In this document: positions 1 to 7,630 of the stretch, in pieces
Position numbering within the stretch: position 1 is the stretch's first letter
How the letters are laid out: the number at the start of each line of letters is the position of its first letter
Source of the DNA: Amycolatopsis rubida
GTDB taxonomy: Bacteria; Actinomycetota; Actinomycetes; Mycobacteriales; Pseudonocardiaceae
NCBI RefSeq assembly: GCF_900115345.1
Contig: NZ_FOWC01000010.1
Coordinates: 62,001-126,000, forward strand
Length of the DNA stretch: 64,000 nucleotides
Direction of reading: 5' to 3'
Program-made: the position numbers and the translations under genes
The notes under the pieces: model-generated
Databases searched by the model: none
The model's input: only the letters and a program-made list of their open reading frames with translations
What the model was told of the DNA's origin: nothing

Positions 1-245
1 CCGGTGCTTGCACTACACCTGTAGCCGCGAGCGGCGGCTGTGCCGTCGGCATGCGACGGCGTGTCGGGCACGCTTGAGGCGGTATGCCAGCGGCATCATG
101 GACACGCCTTGCGCGCGTCGTGCAGCACCCGGGCGAAAACCGGGCCGGGCACCCACGCGCTCCCGGCCCGGGCTTTCGACAGGGAACCGCCGACCAGGCC
201 GTTCCGGAGCACTCTCGCGGCGACGCCGAAGGAGACCATCGACGA

Positions 246-626
246 ATGAGCAATTCCGATTCCGCTGCCGGCACCGGGCCCGCCGTGTGGTCCGCGGTGC
301 CCGGCGAAATGGAGTGGACGGCCTACGAGGACCCGCATCTGCCCAGCGGCGAGAACGCGGCGCAGGTCAAGATTCTCGCCGCGAACGTGTTCCTTGCCCG
401 GTTTCCCCCGGGATTCAGCGCACCGGCCCACGCCCACCCGCACGACACCGTCTACCACGTCACGAAGGGCAGGATCCGGTTCGGCGACGAGGGCTGGTTC
501 GCGGCCGGCAGCGTCCGCGGCGTCTCCGCAGGACACGAGTACGGGCCCGAGGAAGCCGACGCCGACGTCGGCGCCGAGTTCCTGCTGGTGTCCTCCGGGC
601 CGATCGACATCCTCTGGGCCGAATAG
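246..626 (+). CDS. cupin-domain protein
   Basis: A 126-residue protein with a single small beta-barrel (cupin_2-like) core. The stretch HAHPHDTVYHVTKGRIRFGD carries the His-rich first cupin motif typical of metal-binding cupins, and the Gly-rich turn before FLLVSSGPIDILWAE fits the second motif. Start chosen at ATG 246 because GAAGGAG lies at 228-234; upstream in-frame starts have no ribosome binding site. Such stand-alone cupins can be small oxygenases, isomerases or ligand sensors, and the sequence does not decide which. It is monocistronic, with no close partner gene. Confidence 0.8.
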   Translation: MSNSDSAAGTGPAVWSAVPGEMEWTAYEDPHLPSGENAAQVKILAANVFLARFPPGFSAPAHAHPHDTVYHVTKGRIRFGDEGWFAAGSVRGVSAGHEYGPEEADADVGAEFLLVSSGPIDILWAE

Positions 627-1299
627 CCGGGCCCGGCGCCGCCGACCTTGCTCGCCGCCTCGCCCGGCCCGGGGCGGGCGCGCATGCCGCTCTCCGCTGC
701 GCACACAGCCGGTTCCGCGTGGTTGCCCTCGCAGGACCACGGTGCTCGCCCTCCGCGCGCTGCCCCGCCCCGAGCCGGAGAACCAGTCGCCCCGGACCGG
801 GAGGTCCGCAGGTCCGGTGCCGCGGTCACCCTCGTCGTGCACGAGCGTCGGCCAGCGCGCGGGCGGGATCCGGTACTCGTTTGCGGACGAGGCCGCCGAC
901 ATTTCCGCGCGTCGCCGTCCTCCGCGCCGGAACCGCCTGCCCGGGGCCCGAACGCGGCCGGGCCAGGGATGTGTTGATCTGCTTCGACTGCGAGTGCGCG
1001 GAGGAGTCCCGGATGCTGCGCGACCGCAGGCTGCCGCCGCCGGCCGAGTGGCCGGTCCCGCGAGGGCGCTGACCCGAGCCGGGGAACGGCGGCTGACTGC
1101 TGGCCCGGCGGGGTGCTCGCTCCACGGTTGCGGTCGTGCGCCGTGAGCGGTCGTCGGAAGATCTGGTCGGGGGCAAATGGTCATTCCCCGAGGCAGGAAG
1201 AAAGGCGAACACCCCTCCACCGTGCTGCGCATGCGACCACGACCAACCCACGGCGACCGTTGGGCAACACGCCCTCGCCGACGAACGGAGTCCCGCGAC
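627..1299. other. intergenic, no confident gene
   Basis: Long open frames here on both strands are Arg/Pro/Ala-rich and look like GC-driven shadows. The only protein-like stretch is a 33-codon frame at 971-1072 (+) starting with GTG and containing CFDCEC, but it has no convincing ribosome binding site. It could be the end of a decayed gene. Confidence 0.5.
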
Positions 1300-1668
1300 G
1301 TGAACGAGCAGAACTTGCCGACCTGGAACGACATCCTGGCCCGCACCCGCGCGAGTCTGACCACGGCCCGAACGTCGCTGGGCGACGCGCGGGATCACCT
1401 CAACTCCGACTGGCGCCCGGTCGGCACCGAACTCTCTCGGCACGAAGTCGATGCGGCTGACCGGGCTATCCGCGCGGGCGGCCGGTCAGTACTGGTGCGG
1501 GTTGAGCTGGCGGAGCTTGGCCTTGAAGTCCGGGTCCGGCGAGGTCGGCGTGTGCAGGCCGGTCAAGGTATTTATGCGGGCAAACGCCGTGTCCGGTTCC
1601 AAGATGTCGCTGATCGCTGTGATCGGACACGGGCAAGCTCGCACCGTCGCGTGTCTCGCATCCGATAG
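1300..1668 (+). CDS. possible hypothetical protein, probably a remnant
   Basis: GTG at 1300 is preceded by CGGAG (1286-1290). The first 55 or so residues (NLPTWNDILARTRASLTTAR and on) read as a normal amphipathic helical protein. After about position 1470 the frame turns Arg-rich and a minus-strand frame (1486-1731, ending LNPHQY) looks at least as protein-like. A junction near 1480 between two unrelated gene remnants is therefore likely. No family recognised. Confidence 0.3.
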   Translation: MNEQNLPTWNDILARTRASLTTARTSLGDARDHLNSDWRPVGTELSRHEVDAADRAIRAGGRSVLVRVELAELGLEVRVRRGRRVQAGQGIYAGKRRVRFQDVADRCDRTRASSHRRVSRIR

Positions 1669-1724
1669 AGCGCTGTGTGTGGCATAGGTCACCTTTGGGC
1701 GGTGGTGGCCCGCAGGCCGCAGCT

Positions 1725-2888
1725 TTAACAAACGGCGGTGAGCGGCCAGCAGTGGTCACTGTCGGGATCGTCGAGCCAGACGTACTGCTTGCCGACGACG
1801 TTCAGCGCTGAGACGCCCAGGCGGGATGCGCCCGGCCGGTCGAGCGCGTTGAACGCGGTGACGGCGTGCTCGATGGTGTCCCACAGGCGATAGGGGCCGT
1901 GCTGCCGTACGGCCCAGGTGCCGTCGGCTAGCGGCGTGAGGTCGGCTTCGGCGCGGGCTGCGCCCCGCTCGGCGACAACGACACCGTGCTTGGCGCCGCC
2001 GCCGAGTTGCAGGCCGGGGGCGTGCAGCCAGAGGAACAGTTCCAGCTCGGGCCGGGCCAGCAGCCCTGCGGGGTCCAGGGCGGTGGTGCCGTAGTGCGGC
2101 ATCCCGACGGCCGCGGCCCCCGGTTCCTGCCCGGGACCGTAGGGGCTGTCGACGGTGGCGCGCATCGGCATGAACAGCACCGGGAAGGGGTCGATGATGC
2201 CGGTGACCTCGTCGGGCGCGGTCTTGTCGAGCACGAGCAGCGGCCCGGCGCTGCCGGCGTCCAGCGGGGCGACGATCCGCCCGCCCTCGGCGAGCTGGTC
2301 GATCCAGGCCGGCGGGATGGCGGTGACGGCACAGGTGGCGATGATCCGATCGAAGGGGCCACCTGCGGGCCAGCCCGCCGCGCCATCCCCGGCCGCCAGC
2401 TGCGGGTGCAGGCCGATCTCGGCCAGGTGCTCACGGGCGGCGCCGACCAGCGCGGGGTCGAGGTCGATCGAGCAGACGGCCGTCTCGCCGAGCCGGTGCG
2501 CGAGCAGCGCGGCGTTGTAGCCGGTGCCGGTGCCGATCTCCAGCGCCCGATGCCCCGGCTGGACCGCGAGCCGCTCCAGCATCCTCGCCATGACCGTCGG
2601 CTTGCTCGACGACGAAGTGGGAACAGGACGCCCGGAGGCGTCCGAGATCCGGGTCTGGGTGGCCAGCGACTCGTTGGCGTAGACCGCGTCCAGCCAGCCC
2701 GGGTCCCCCTGCCCGAGCACCGTGCCACCGTCGAGGATCTGCGGGACGAACTGGTGGCGCGGCGTCGCGGCGAACGCGTCTCGCCACGCCGGATCCAGGA
2801 CCACACCGCCGGCGGCCAGCTCGGTGTCGAGTTCGGTCGCGAGCGCGGACGCCCTGACTTCCCAGGGGGCGGTGTCCAGGACGTCCAC
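1725..2888 (-). CDS. protein-L-isoaspartate methyltransferase homologue of graspetide clusters
   Basis: A 387-residue class I SAM methyltransferase. The PCMT N-terminal region (RHQFVPQ) is followed by the SAM loop ALEIGTGTGYNAALLA and then the acidic strand VCSIDLDPALV. The C-terminal extension of about 170 residues is typical of the RiPP-associated branch (methyltransferase of the ATP-grasp peptide maturase system, TIGR04188-like) rather than housekeeping PCMT. In the characterised fuscimiditide pathway such an enzyme methylates an Asp in the ester-linked peptide so that it closes to an aspartimide. Here it lies 4 bp after the ATP-grasp gene, as in those operons. The maturase upstream is truncated and no precursor is present, so it is probably an orphan. 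Confidence 0.85.
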   Translation of the reverse strand: MDVLDTAPWEVRASALATELDTELAAGGVVLDPAWRDAFAATPRHQFVPQILDGGTVLGQGDPGWLDAVYANESLATQTRISDASGRPVPTSSSSKPTVMARMLERLAVQPGHRALEIGTGTGYNAALLAHRLGETAVCSIDLDPALVGAAREHLAEIGLHPQLAAGDGAAGWPAGGPFDRIIATCAVTAIPPAWIDQLAEGGRIVAPLDAGSAGPLLVLDKTAPDEVTGIIDPFPVLFMPMRATVDSPYGPGQEPGAAAVGMPHYGTTALDPAGLLARPELELFLWLHAPGLQLGGGAKHGVVVAERGAARAEADLTPLADGTWAVRQHGPYRLWDTIEHAVTAFNALDRPGASRLGVSALNVVGKQYVWLDDPDSDHCWPLTAVC

Positions 2889-2892
2889 GCTG

Positions 2893-3555
2893 CTACTCCT
2901 TGGTCAGTTCTTCCGCGATCGCCGCGGCGATCGGCAGTCCGCATTCTTCTGCGATCCAGCCCCACGCCCCGATGGCGTTCGCCTCAAGGCAGGCCCACGC
3001 CCCATCATCCGGGCTGATGACGAAGTCGAACGCGCTGAACGCCAGCCCGGCCAGCTCCAGGTACCGGGCGATCCCGGCCCGGACCCGGTCGGGGATGTCG
3101 ATGACCTCGTACCGGAGGGAATCGTAGTCGGTGCGCCAGTCTACCTGCGCTTTTTCACTGCCGGCGTGGATCGCGACCGGGAACAGCCGGTCCCCGACCG
3201 CGGTGACGCGGGCCTCGAACTGCTTGGGCCAGACAAATTGCTGGAACAGGTGTGCGGTCAGCTCGACACCGTCGAGGGATTCCAGCTCGTTCGGGGCGAC
3301 TCGGCGGGTGTAGACCAGGGCTTCGCCGCCGGACTCGTACACGACCGACTCGGCCAGCGGCTTCACGATCAAGTCCCCGAACGTGGCAGCGAAGCCACGC
3401 ACGGCGTCCGGGTCGTTGGTGACCAGGGTCGGCGGCACCGCCAGGCCAGCCCGCTTGAGCAGGGTGAGCTGCCACGGCTTGTACGCGGCGTCCGCCAGCG
3501 CCGACGGATGCGAGACCCAGCGGACCACAACCACCGATGCCGCCGCACTGTCCAC
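2893..3555 (-). pseudogene. ATP-grasp peptide maturase, N-terminus missing
   Basis: The frame encodes the C-terminal two thirds of an ATP-grasp ribosomal peptide maturase (SAV_5884/TgmB-like, TIGR04187-type). It has YKPWQLTLLKRAGLAVPPTL, then LIVKPL, the central strand DFVISPDDGAWACLEANAIG with the metal-binding E and N, and the usual C-terminus. Family members are about 320 residues; here only 220 remain. Homology starts abruptly at RWVSHPS, leaving a non-homologous start of about 11 codons from a GTG. The missing N-terminal domain is the one expected to contact the precursor, so the protein is presumably inactive. It is tightly linked (4 bp) to the methyltransferase gene. The break near 3525 coincides with the beginning of an unrelated plus-strand frame. 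Confidence 0.8.
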
Positions 3556-3892
3556 TGAGGAACTGGAGACCGCGCTGCGCCGCTACGCGCTCCGTGCCGA
3601 CCGCTCCGAGTCGGCCGCGATCAACCTCCTCATCGACGACAAGGGATGGTTGCGCCGCAAGGACTTCCTCGGCCACGCCGTCGGCTACGAGCCCGAGAGC
3701 AAAGCCGCGACCGTGCTCTGGCAGCGGGCCGCCGATTTCCTGGACCACGTCGACGCCACCCCCGCCGCACGGGCGATCCTGCGGGTTGCGGTCGCGCTCG
3801 GCCGCGATGACCTCGGAATCCTCAGCCTCGGGCCGCAGACGGGTTCCCCGGTCATCAGGGCGGTATCGCGGGCCATCGGCCACAACGCCTGA
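3521..3892 (+). CDS. hypothetical protein, 5' end lost at a junction
   Basis: From about 3521 a natural protein sequence begins (LSTEELETALRRYALRAD ... FLDHVDATPAARAILRVAVA) and runs to a stop at 3892. Upstream the same frame lies antisense to the ATP-grasp gene, so there is no plausible native start; any translation would begin inside that gene (for example at ATG 3383). This gene seems to have lost its start where the maturase lost its N-terminus. Helical, no recognised domain. The next gene begins 15 bp downstream on the same strand. Confidence 0.5.
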   Translation, partial: RTTTTDAAALSTEELETALRRYALRADRSESAAINLLIDDKGWLRRKDFLGHAVGYEPESKAATVLWQRAADFLDHVDATPAARAILRVAVALGRDDLGILSLGPQTGSPVIRAVSRAIGHNA

Positions 3893-3907
3893 AAGCGGGC
3901 TGCTGGC

Positions 3908-4258
3908 ATGGACAACACGGCCCCGCCGAACCACCCGCTCGGGCACGTCGACCACGTCATGTCGCCCGCCGGCCTCAGCACGGTGTGCGACTTCTGCGAA
4001 CGCGACCGCAAGATCGCGCCGGCCCGCTGGTACTACCCGCTCGGCGACACCGCCACGGTCGAGATCGGCGGCATCCCGGTCGCGATGGACGTCTCGCTCC
4101 TCAACGGCGGGGGCGGGTACGTCACCTGCGACACCTGCCACGGCTTCATCGAGAGCGGCGACTACGAGCGCCTGGCCAAGGTCGCGGGCTACGCCGAGCT
4201 GCCGGAGCCGTTCGTCTGGTTCCGCAAACGCCGAGTCGGGCCAGCGCAACCGCTGTAG
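3908..4258 (+). CDS. small zinc-ribbon-like hypothetical protein
   Basis: A 116-residue protein with two CxxC pairs, CDFC near residue 29 and CDTC near residue 80, spaced as in a treble-clef or ribbon zinc site. The intervening region is rich in beta strands (TATVEIGGIPVAMDVSLL). ATG 3908 follows the preceding stop by 15 bp, so both are probably co-transcribed. No enzyme motif seen; a DNA-binding or structural role is possible but is inference. Confidence 0.65.
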   Translation: MDNTAPPNHPLGHVDHVMSPAGLSTVCDFCERDRKIAPARWYYPLGDTATVEIGGIPVAMDVSLLNGGGGYVTCDTCHGFIESGDYERLAKVAGYAELPEPFVWFRKRRVGPAQPL

Positions 4259-4343
4259 GCCCAAGGACTCCCGAAGCCGGCGCGAGGCCGCGAAGGCAGG
4301 GGCTTGTCCGCCCTGACCGCCCCCGGGAACGGGTCGCGCCGGG

Positions 4344-4688
4344 TCAGGAGACAGAAGCCTCGGCAGCCGGGAAGATCCCGAGCCGCACCATCTCAGTCTC
4401 GACCCACCGGCGCAGCCGGCTGGCGGGGCCGTCCCCGTCCGGGCCTTCCCTGTCGAGCCGCTGGAGGATCGGGTGCCGGTCCTCCCAGGTCGCTTTCGCC
4501 ATCGGGTCTTTGATCATGACGATGACGTCGGCGTACCGCAGCGGCGGCTGGCGGTGTTCTTTTCCGGGGACGATGCGGCGCGTGCTGCATCCGGCCACCA
4601 CCGATCGCAACACGTCCTCGCGCGGCACCTCGATCGTCATCCGCAGGACTTCGCCGTACGGGGTGTCGCGGAGCGTCAGCTTTCCCAT
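4344..4688 (-). CDS. hypothetical protein, last gene of the prim-pol operon
   Basis: A 114-residue protein read from ATG 4688 (MGKLTLRDTPYGEVLRMTIE). The strand-helix pattern resembles small element-encoded proteins, with WEDRHPILQRLDREG near the middle, but no family is recognised. The start has no ideal Shine-Dalgarno; GGAGAG lies about 20 bases upstream inside the large inverted repeat that separates it from the preceding gene. It is the distal gene of the four-gene minus-strand set that begins at 5830. Confidence 0.65.
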   Translation of the reverse strand: MGKLTLRDTPYGEVLRMTIEVPREDVLRSVVAGCSTRRIVPGKEHRQPPLRYADVIVMIKDPMAKATWEDRHPILQRLDREGPDGDGPASRLRRWVETEMVRLGIFPAAEASVS

Positions 4689-4706
4689 GACGGCGATCCC
4701 ACACGG

Positions 4707-4756
4707 AATCTCTCCGGTTGTCTGTGCACAGCTGTGCACAGACAGCCGGAGGGATT
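4707..4756. repeat. 50-bp near-perfect inverted repeat in an operon
   Basis: The centre is at 4731/4732. The core is two abutting copies of the palindrome CTGTGCACAG (4722-4731 and 4732-4741). Flanking bases extend the pairing to about 25 bp per arm with three mismatches (CCGG at 4714-4717 pairs with 4746-4749). It lies between the stop of one gene (4757) and the start of the next (4688), so it can act as a processing or attenuation hairpin, or as a dyad operator or replication site of the element. Confidence 0.75.
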
Positions 4757-4996
4757 TCAGGTCCGCGGCGGCCGCGGCCGGTCGGGTCCGTCGTCTCCGA
4801 AGGACGTCGTCCGGTCGAGGTCTTCGAGCGAGGGCACCTGCAGTTCGGCGTAGGCGCGGACGCCGTTGCCGTAGCGGGTGGGCCGCACGCCCTCGTCCCA
4901 GGACACGTTCACGACCCAGCCGATGCGCTCCAAAGCCGTGCGGATCTCGGCTTCGTCGCCTATCAGGCGGCATTCGATCAGCTTCAGCTCAGCCAC
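4757..4996 (-). CDS. small hypothetical protein of the prim-pol operon
   Basis: A 79-residue protein from GTG 4996, preceded by a strong GAAGGAG at 4-base spacing. Sequence ELKLIECRLIGDEAEIRTAL followed by VVNVSWDEG suggests a small alpha/beta protein resembling the small element proteins encoded near replication genes in actinomycetes. Its start overlaps the end of the prim-pol gene by 8 bp, indicating translational coupling. No specific function recognised. Confidence 0.75.
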   Translation of the reverse strand: MAELKLIECRLIGDEAEIRTALERIGWVVNVSWDEGVRPTRYGNGVRAYAELQVPSLEDLDRTTSFGDDGPDRPRPPRT

Positions 4997-5540
4997 GGTT
5001 CTCCTTCGCGGTAGCACGGTTTGCGGTGATGACGTCCGCCAGCCACCGGGGGAGTACGGCGATCGGTCGGGGGTCGACGATCTCGTAGCGACCGCCCGCA
5101 CGCAGGGAACCGGGGCCGACGAGATACCCGCCCCTGCCTCCTCGGCCGGGGCCGCGCACGTCGATACCGGGGCCGAGCGGGGAATGCCGGCCTGAACTGG
5201 ACAGCACGATGCGGCCCGGCGGGCACCGGTAGTAGAGGTGCCGGTGCTGGCCTCCGGAAGGGGTGGCGACGGCGAGGGTTTTGGGCCAGGGCTGGCCATG
5301 CGTCGCGCACAGTGCGGCCAGGGAGTCCACGCCGTTGTCGTCGAGGTCCAGGCCGACGACGCCGGAGCGCCAGCAGCCGACGCCGATGTTGTCGCCCGGC
5401 CGCCAGATCCGCCGCAGCACTGCGGGATCGGACGTGGCGCGCTGCTGCCAACCGGGCTCGGCCGGACGGTTGCCGCCAGGCGGGATCGCGAACACCGCCA
5501 GGCCGCGAGCCGCGGCGTCGAACGGATCGGGAATGCTCAT
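4989..5540 (-). CDS. primase-polymerase (prim-pol) domain protein
   Basis: A 183-residue protein that is essentially one bifunctional DNA primase/polymerase N-terminal domain (PF09250-like). Visible motifs are the catalytic acidic pair in VVGLDLDDNG, the His motif GGQHRHLYYR, and the C-terminal G-rich signature GIDVRGPGRGGRGGYLVGPG. This fold makes primers and extends DNA, and is used in replication of plasmids and actinomycete integrative elements (for example pSAM2-like AICEs). No helicase domain follows, so it is a stand-alone version. ATG 5540 overlaps the previous stop (ATGA). The operon context suggests an element remnant, since no integrase, excisionase or FtsK-type transfer gene is nearby. 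Confidence 0.88.
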   Translation of the reverse strand: MSIPDPFDAAARGLAVFAIPPGGNRPAEPGWQQRATSDPAVLRRIWRPGDNIGVGCWRSGVVGLDLDDNGVDSLAALCATHGQPWPKTLAVATPSGGQHRHLYYRCPPGRIVLSSSGRHSPLGPGIDVRGPGRGGRGGYLVGPGSLRAGGRYEIVDPRPIAVLPRWLADVITANRATAKENRG

Positions 5541-5830
5541 CGTCGAGGATTCGGGCATTCGCACTCGTCGTACGGGGCCGCCCCCGCGCCGCATTCCCGG
5601 CACCAGATGAGGCGATCAGGATCGGGGTCGTCCCAGTCGGGCTCGTCGGCCCCCGTCGACAGAGGCCCGGGCGTGTCGTAGAAGTACTCGGCGTCGCTCC
5701 AGGAAAGGCCTTCGCTTTCCATCAGCCCGTGGATCTGGATCGCGTCGTCTCGGGCGTCTTGGTACGGGATCTTCTTCTCCGCGGAGCGCTTGCGCGCGGC
5801 TCGCGTGAGGGCCCTGGCGTCACGTGGCAT
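5537..5830 (-). CDS. small Cys-rich hypothetical protein, first gene of the prim-pol operon
   Basis: 97 residues from ATG 5830, with GGGGAAG about 9 bases upstream. The N-terminal half is basic and helical (TRAARKRSAEKKIPYQDARD), the middle acidic (DEPDWDDPDPD), and the end carries WCRECGAG and CECPN, a possible four-Cys zinc knuckle. The stop overlaps the prim-pol start (ATGA). Likely an accessory replication protein of the element, by context only. Confidence 0.7.
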   Translation of the reverse strand: MPRDARALTRAARKRSAEKKIPYQDARDDAIQIHGLMESEGLSWSDAEYFYDTPGPLSTGADEPDWDDPDPDRLIWCRECGAGAAPYDECECPNPRR

Positions 5831-6367
5831 GACTGTCGCTTCCCCGGTGAGGCACGCCCACGCCGTCCCCACCGCAGACAGAACTCAAGCCACGGCAAAG
5901 GAAAAATGCACCGCGCCGAGTCTGAGACTTCTTCGTCCGCGGAACACCCACCCCAGCGTGGGCGGGGTGGCGCGGAGGGGCTGGCGCACAGCCGTCACCG
6001 ACCATACCGCTTGACGGCGACAGTTTCCACGAGACACGGCCGTGCGGCTGCACGCCGGATTCAACGTCAGAGGGACCGGCGGACGGACCGGAGCGCAAGG
6101 GGCCTCGGACTTGCCGCAGGGGTGGCCTCGATCAGCCGGACCGCCCGCGCCGGCATGACGGAGGCGGGGCTGTGCCCAGTGCGCGAGGGCGGCCTCCGTC
6201 ATGAGGCGAAGGCCGCCCTCCCGAGCGGTCGCGTCGGTTGCCGCGGAAGTGGTTGGCTAGTCGTTCGAGGGTGTTCTGAAGACCGTGAGCCGGTTGCAGG
6301 GGAGGGCGCGCTAGGCAAGCAACGGCGTGTCGGCGGGCGAGGACTCGCTGGGGAAGGTTGCTGGCTG
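5831..6367. other. intergenic, no gene seen
   Basis: About 540 bp upstream of both the minus-strand prim-pol operon and the plus-strand TPR gene. Open frames here are short or Arg-rich. It presumably holds the two divergent promoters, but no clear -35/-10 pair is visible. Confidence 0.5.
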
Positions 6368-7564
6368 GTGAGCGATGGCGTCCGGTCGTCGTCGGGCCGA
6401 GATCCCGACGACGACCTTTTGCTGAGCGCTTTCGTCGTGTGCGGGGTGGAGCAATTGCCTCACGATGTGCTCGCCGCGGCGAGCGGGGAGCACGGTACGA
6501 CTTTGCGGGCACGCCTTCAGCGTCTGATTGAGCACGGCCTCGTCGCTGAGCTGGAACCGGCTGCGGCAGGCGGTGAAAGCCTGGTGGCCAGCGTCGGGCG
6601 GACTCCGGCCGATCTTCCGCTCGCGCGGGAGAAGGCGCTCGCTTCACGGATCGGGCGTCGTCTTCGCGCTGTTGCCCAAGAGACTGCGGCTGCGGCTGAT
6701 CACACTGTGGACGTGGCTCGGTTGCGGTCGCTGTGCTGGTCTGTCGTGGGTTTGATGCGGTGGGAGCTCGAACACGGGTTGGGGGAGGACGCGGTGCGCC
6801 TGGCGCGCGCGTGGTGGCCAGTGGCCGCATTGGCGACTGATTCGGCGTGGGTGAACGAGTTCGCTGAGACAGGCGAGCGCGCGGCGATCGAGATTCGCGA
6901 CCCGGCGGCGCTGATCGACCTGCTGAGGATTGCGGCGGAGTGCGCGGACGAGGCCGGCGACTGGCTGATGGCTGAGGCCCGATGGGTTCGGGTGCTCAGT
7001 CTCGCCCGGGCACGGAAGAACTACGACGTCGTGTGCTCGACCTTGACCACGTTAGGCGGGTTCTACCGTCGCGGGGGTCGCTTGCACCGCGCCATGGACG
7101 TCCTTTCTGACCTGATCGCGACGTGCGATCGGGTCCACGACAACCGCGGTGCGTTGCGGGCGCTGCGGGACTTGGCTTCGGTGCTCCTTGCCGCTGGGCG
7201 CGCTGCCGCGGCCGTGCCGCACCTTGTTCGTGCCGTCACGCTCGCCGCCGAGGACGACGCGGTCGATGCTGGTACGCACGCTGAATTGCTGATCATGCTT
7301 GGTCGTGCGCAATGGATGAGCGAGAAGATCCGCGCTGGCAGGGAGGCTTTCAGCGGCGCGCTGGCGCTTCTGGTGGACGTGGATGCCGAAGGCGCCGACT
7401 ATGTGCGGTCGCTGCTGGCTACCCCGGATGACGGATCGCTGCCGGCGAAGCCTTCCGATGCCGGGGCGGCGTGGGGTTCGCCGTGCTGCTGCCCGGGGTC
7501 GACGGCCGCGGGCTCGGCGCGATCGCCGAGCGGATCCGCCGCCGCGTCCCGACGGTGGTCGTGA
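6368..7564 (+). CDS. TPR protein with winged-helix start, likely truncated regulator
   Basis: About 398 residues from GTG 6368 (GGGAAGG roughly 12 bases upstream). It begins with a winged-helix-like segment (LLLSAFVVCGVEQLPHDVLA), as follows the NB-ARC domain in AfsR/SARP-like STAND regulators, and continues with helical TPR-like repeats (LRIAAECADEAGDWLMAEAR; LATCDRVHDNRGALRAL-type repeats). The NTPase part is absent. After about 7425 the frame becomes low-complexity (CCCPGSTAAGSAR), while a neighbouring frame encodes a GGDEF fragment. The natural C-terminus therefore seems to be lost at a junction. Signalling role inferred from the fold only. Confidence 0.6.
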   Translation: MSDGVRSSSGRDPDDDLLLSAFVVCGVEQLPHDVLAAASGEHGTTLRARLQRLIEHGLVAELEPAAAGGESLVASVGRTPADLPLAREKALASRIGRRLRAVAQETAAAADHTVDVARLRSLCWSVVGLMRWELEHGLGEDAVRLARAWWPVAALATDSAWVNEFAETGERAAIEIRDPAALIDLLRIAAECADEAGDWLMAEARWVRVLSLARARKNYDVVCSTLTTLGGFYRRGGRLHRAMDVLSDLIATCDRVHDNRGALRALRDLASVLLAAGRAAAAVPHLVRAVTLAAEDDAVDAGTHAELLIMLGRAQWMSEKIRAGREAFSGALALLVDVDAEGADYVRSLLATPDDGSLPAKPSDAGAAWGSPCCCPGSTAAGSARSPSGSAAASRRWS

Positions 7565-7620
7565 CCGTCGCCGGGCGCCCGCCCCGGCCGCTGCCCGCGC
7601 CGGCTCCGCCGGACCGGTGG
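7429..7620 (+). pseudogene. GGDEF-domain fragment with degenerate signature
   Basis: The second plus frame reads AAGEAFRCRGGVGFAVLLPG, then AIAERIRRRV and PTVVVTVAG. This matches the second half of a GGDEF (diguanylate cyclase) domain, including the spacing to the conserved SIG-like strand. The signature itself reads GGVGF in place of GGDEF. There is a stop just upstream, and the downstream part runs into the end of the minus-strand gene, so only about 60 codons remain. It is fused directly behind the truncated TPR gene in another frame. Confidence 0.45.
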
Positions 7621-7630
7621 GCTCGTTCAG

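Noticed and set aside
96..1364. Long minus-strand frame opposite the cupin gene
   Set aside because: Antisense to a gene with a good start site and cupin motifs; sequence is low-complexity.
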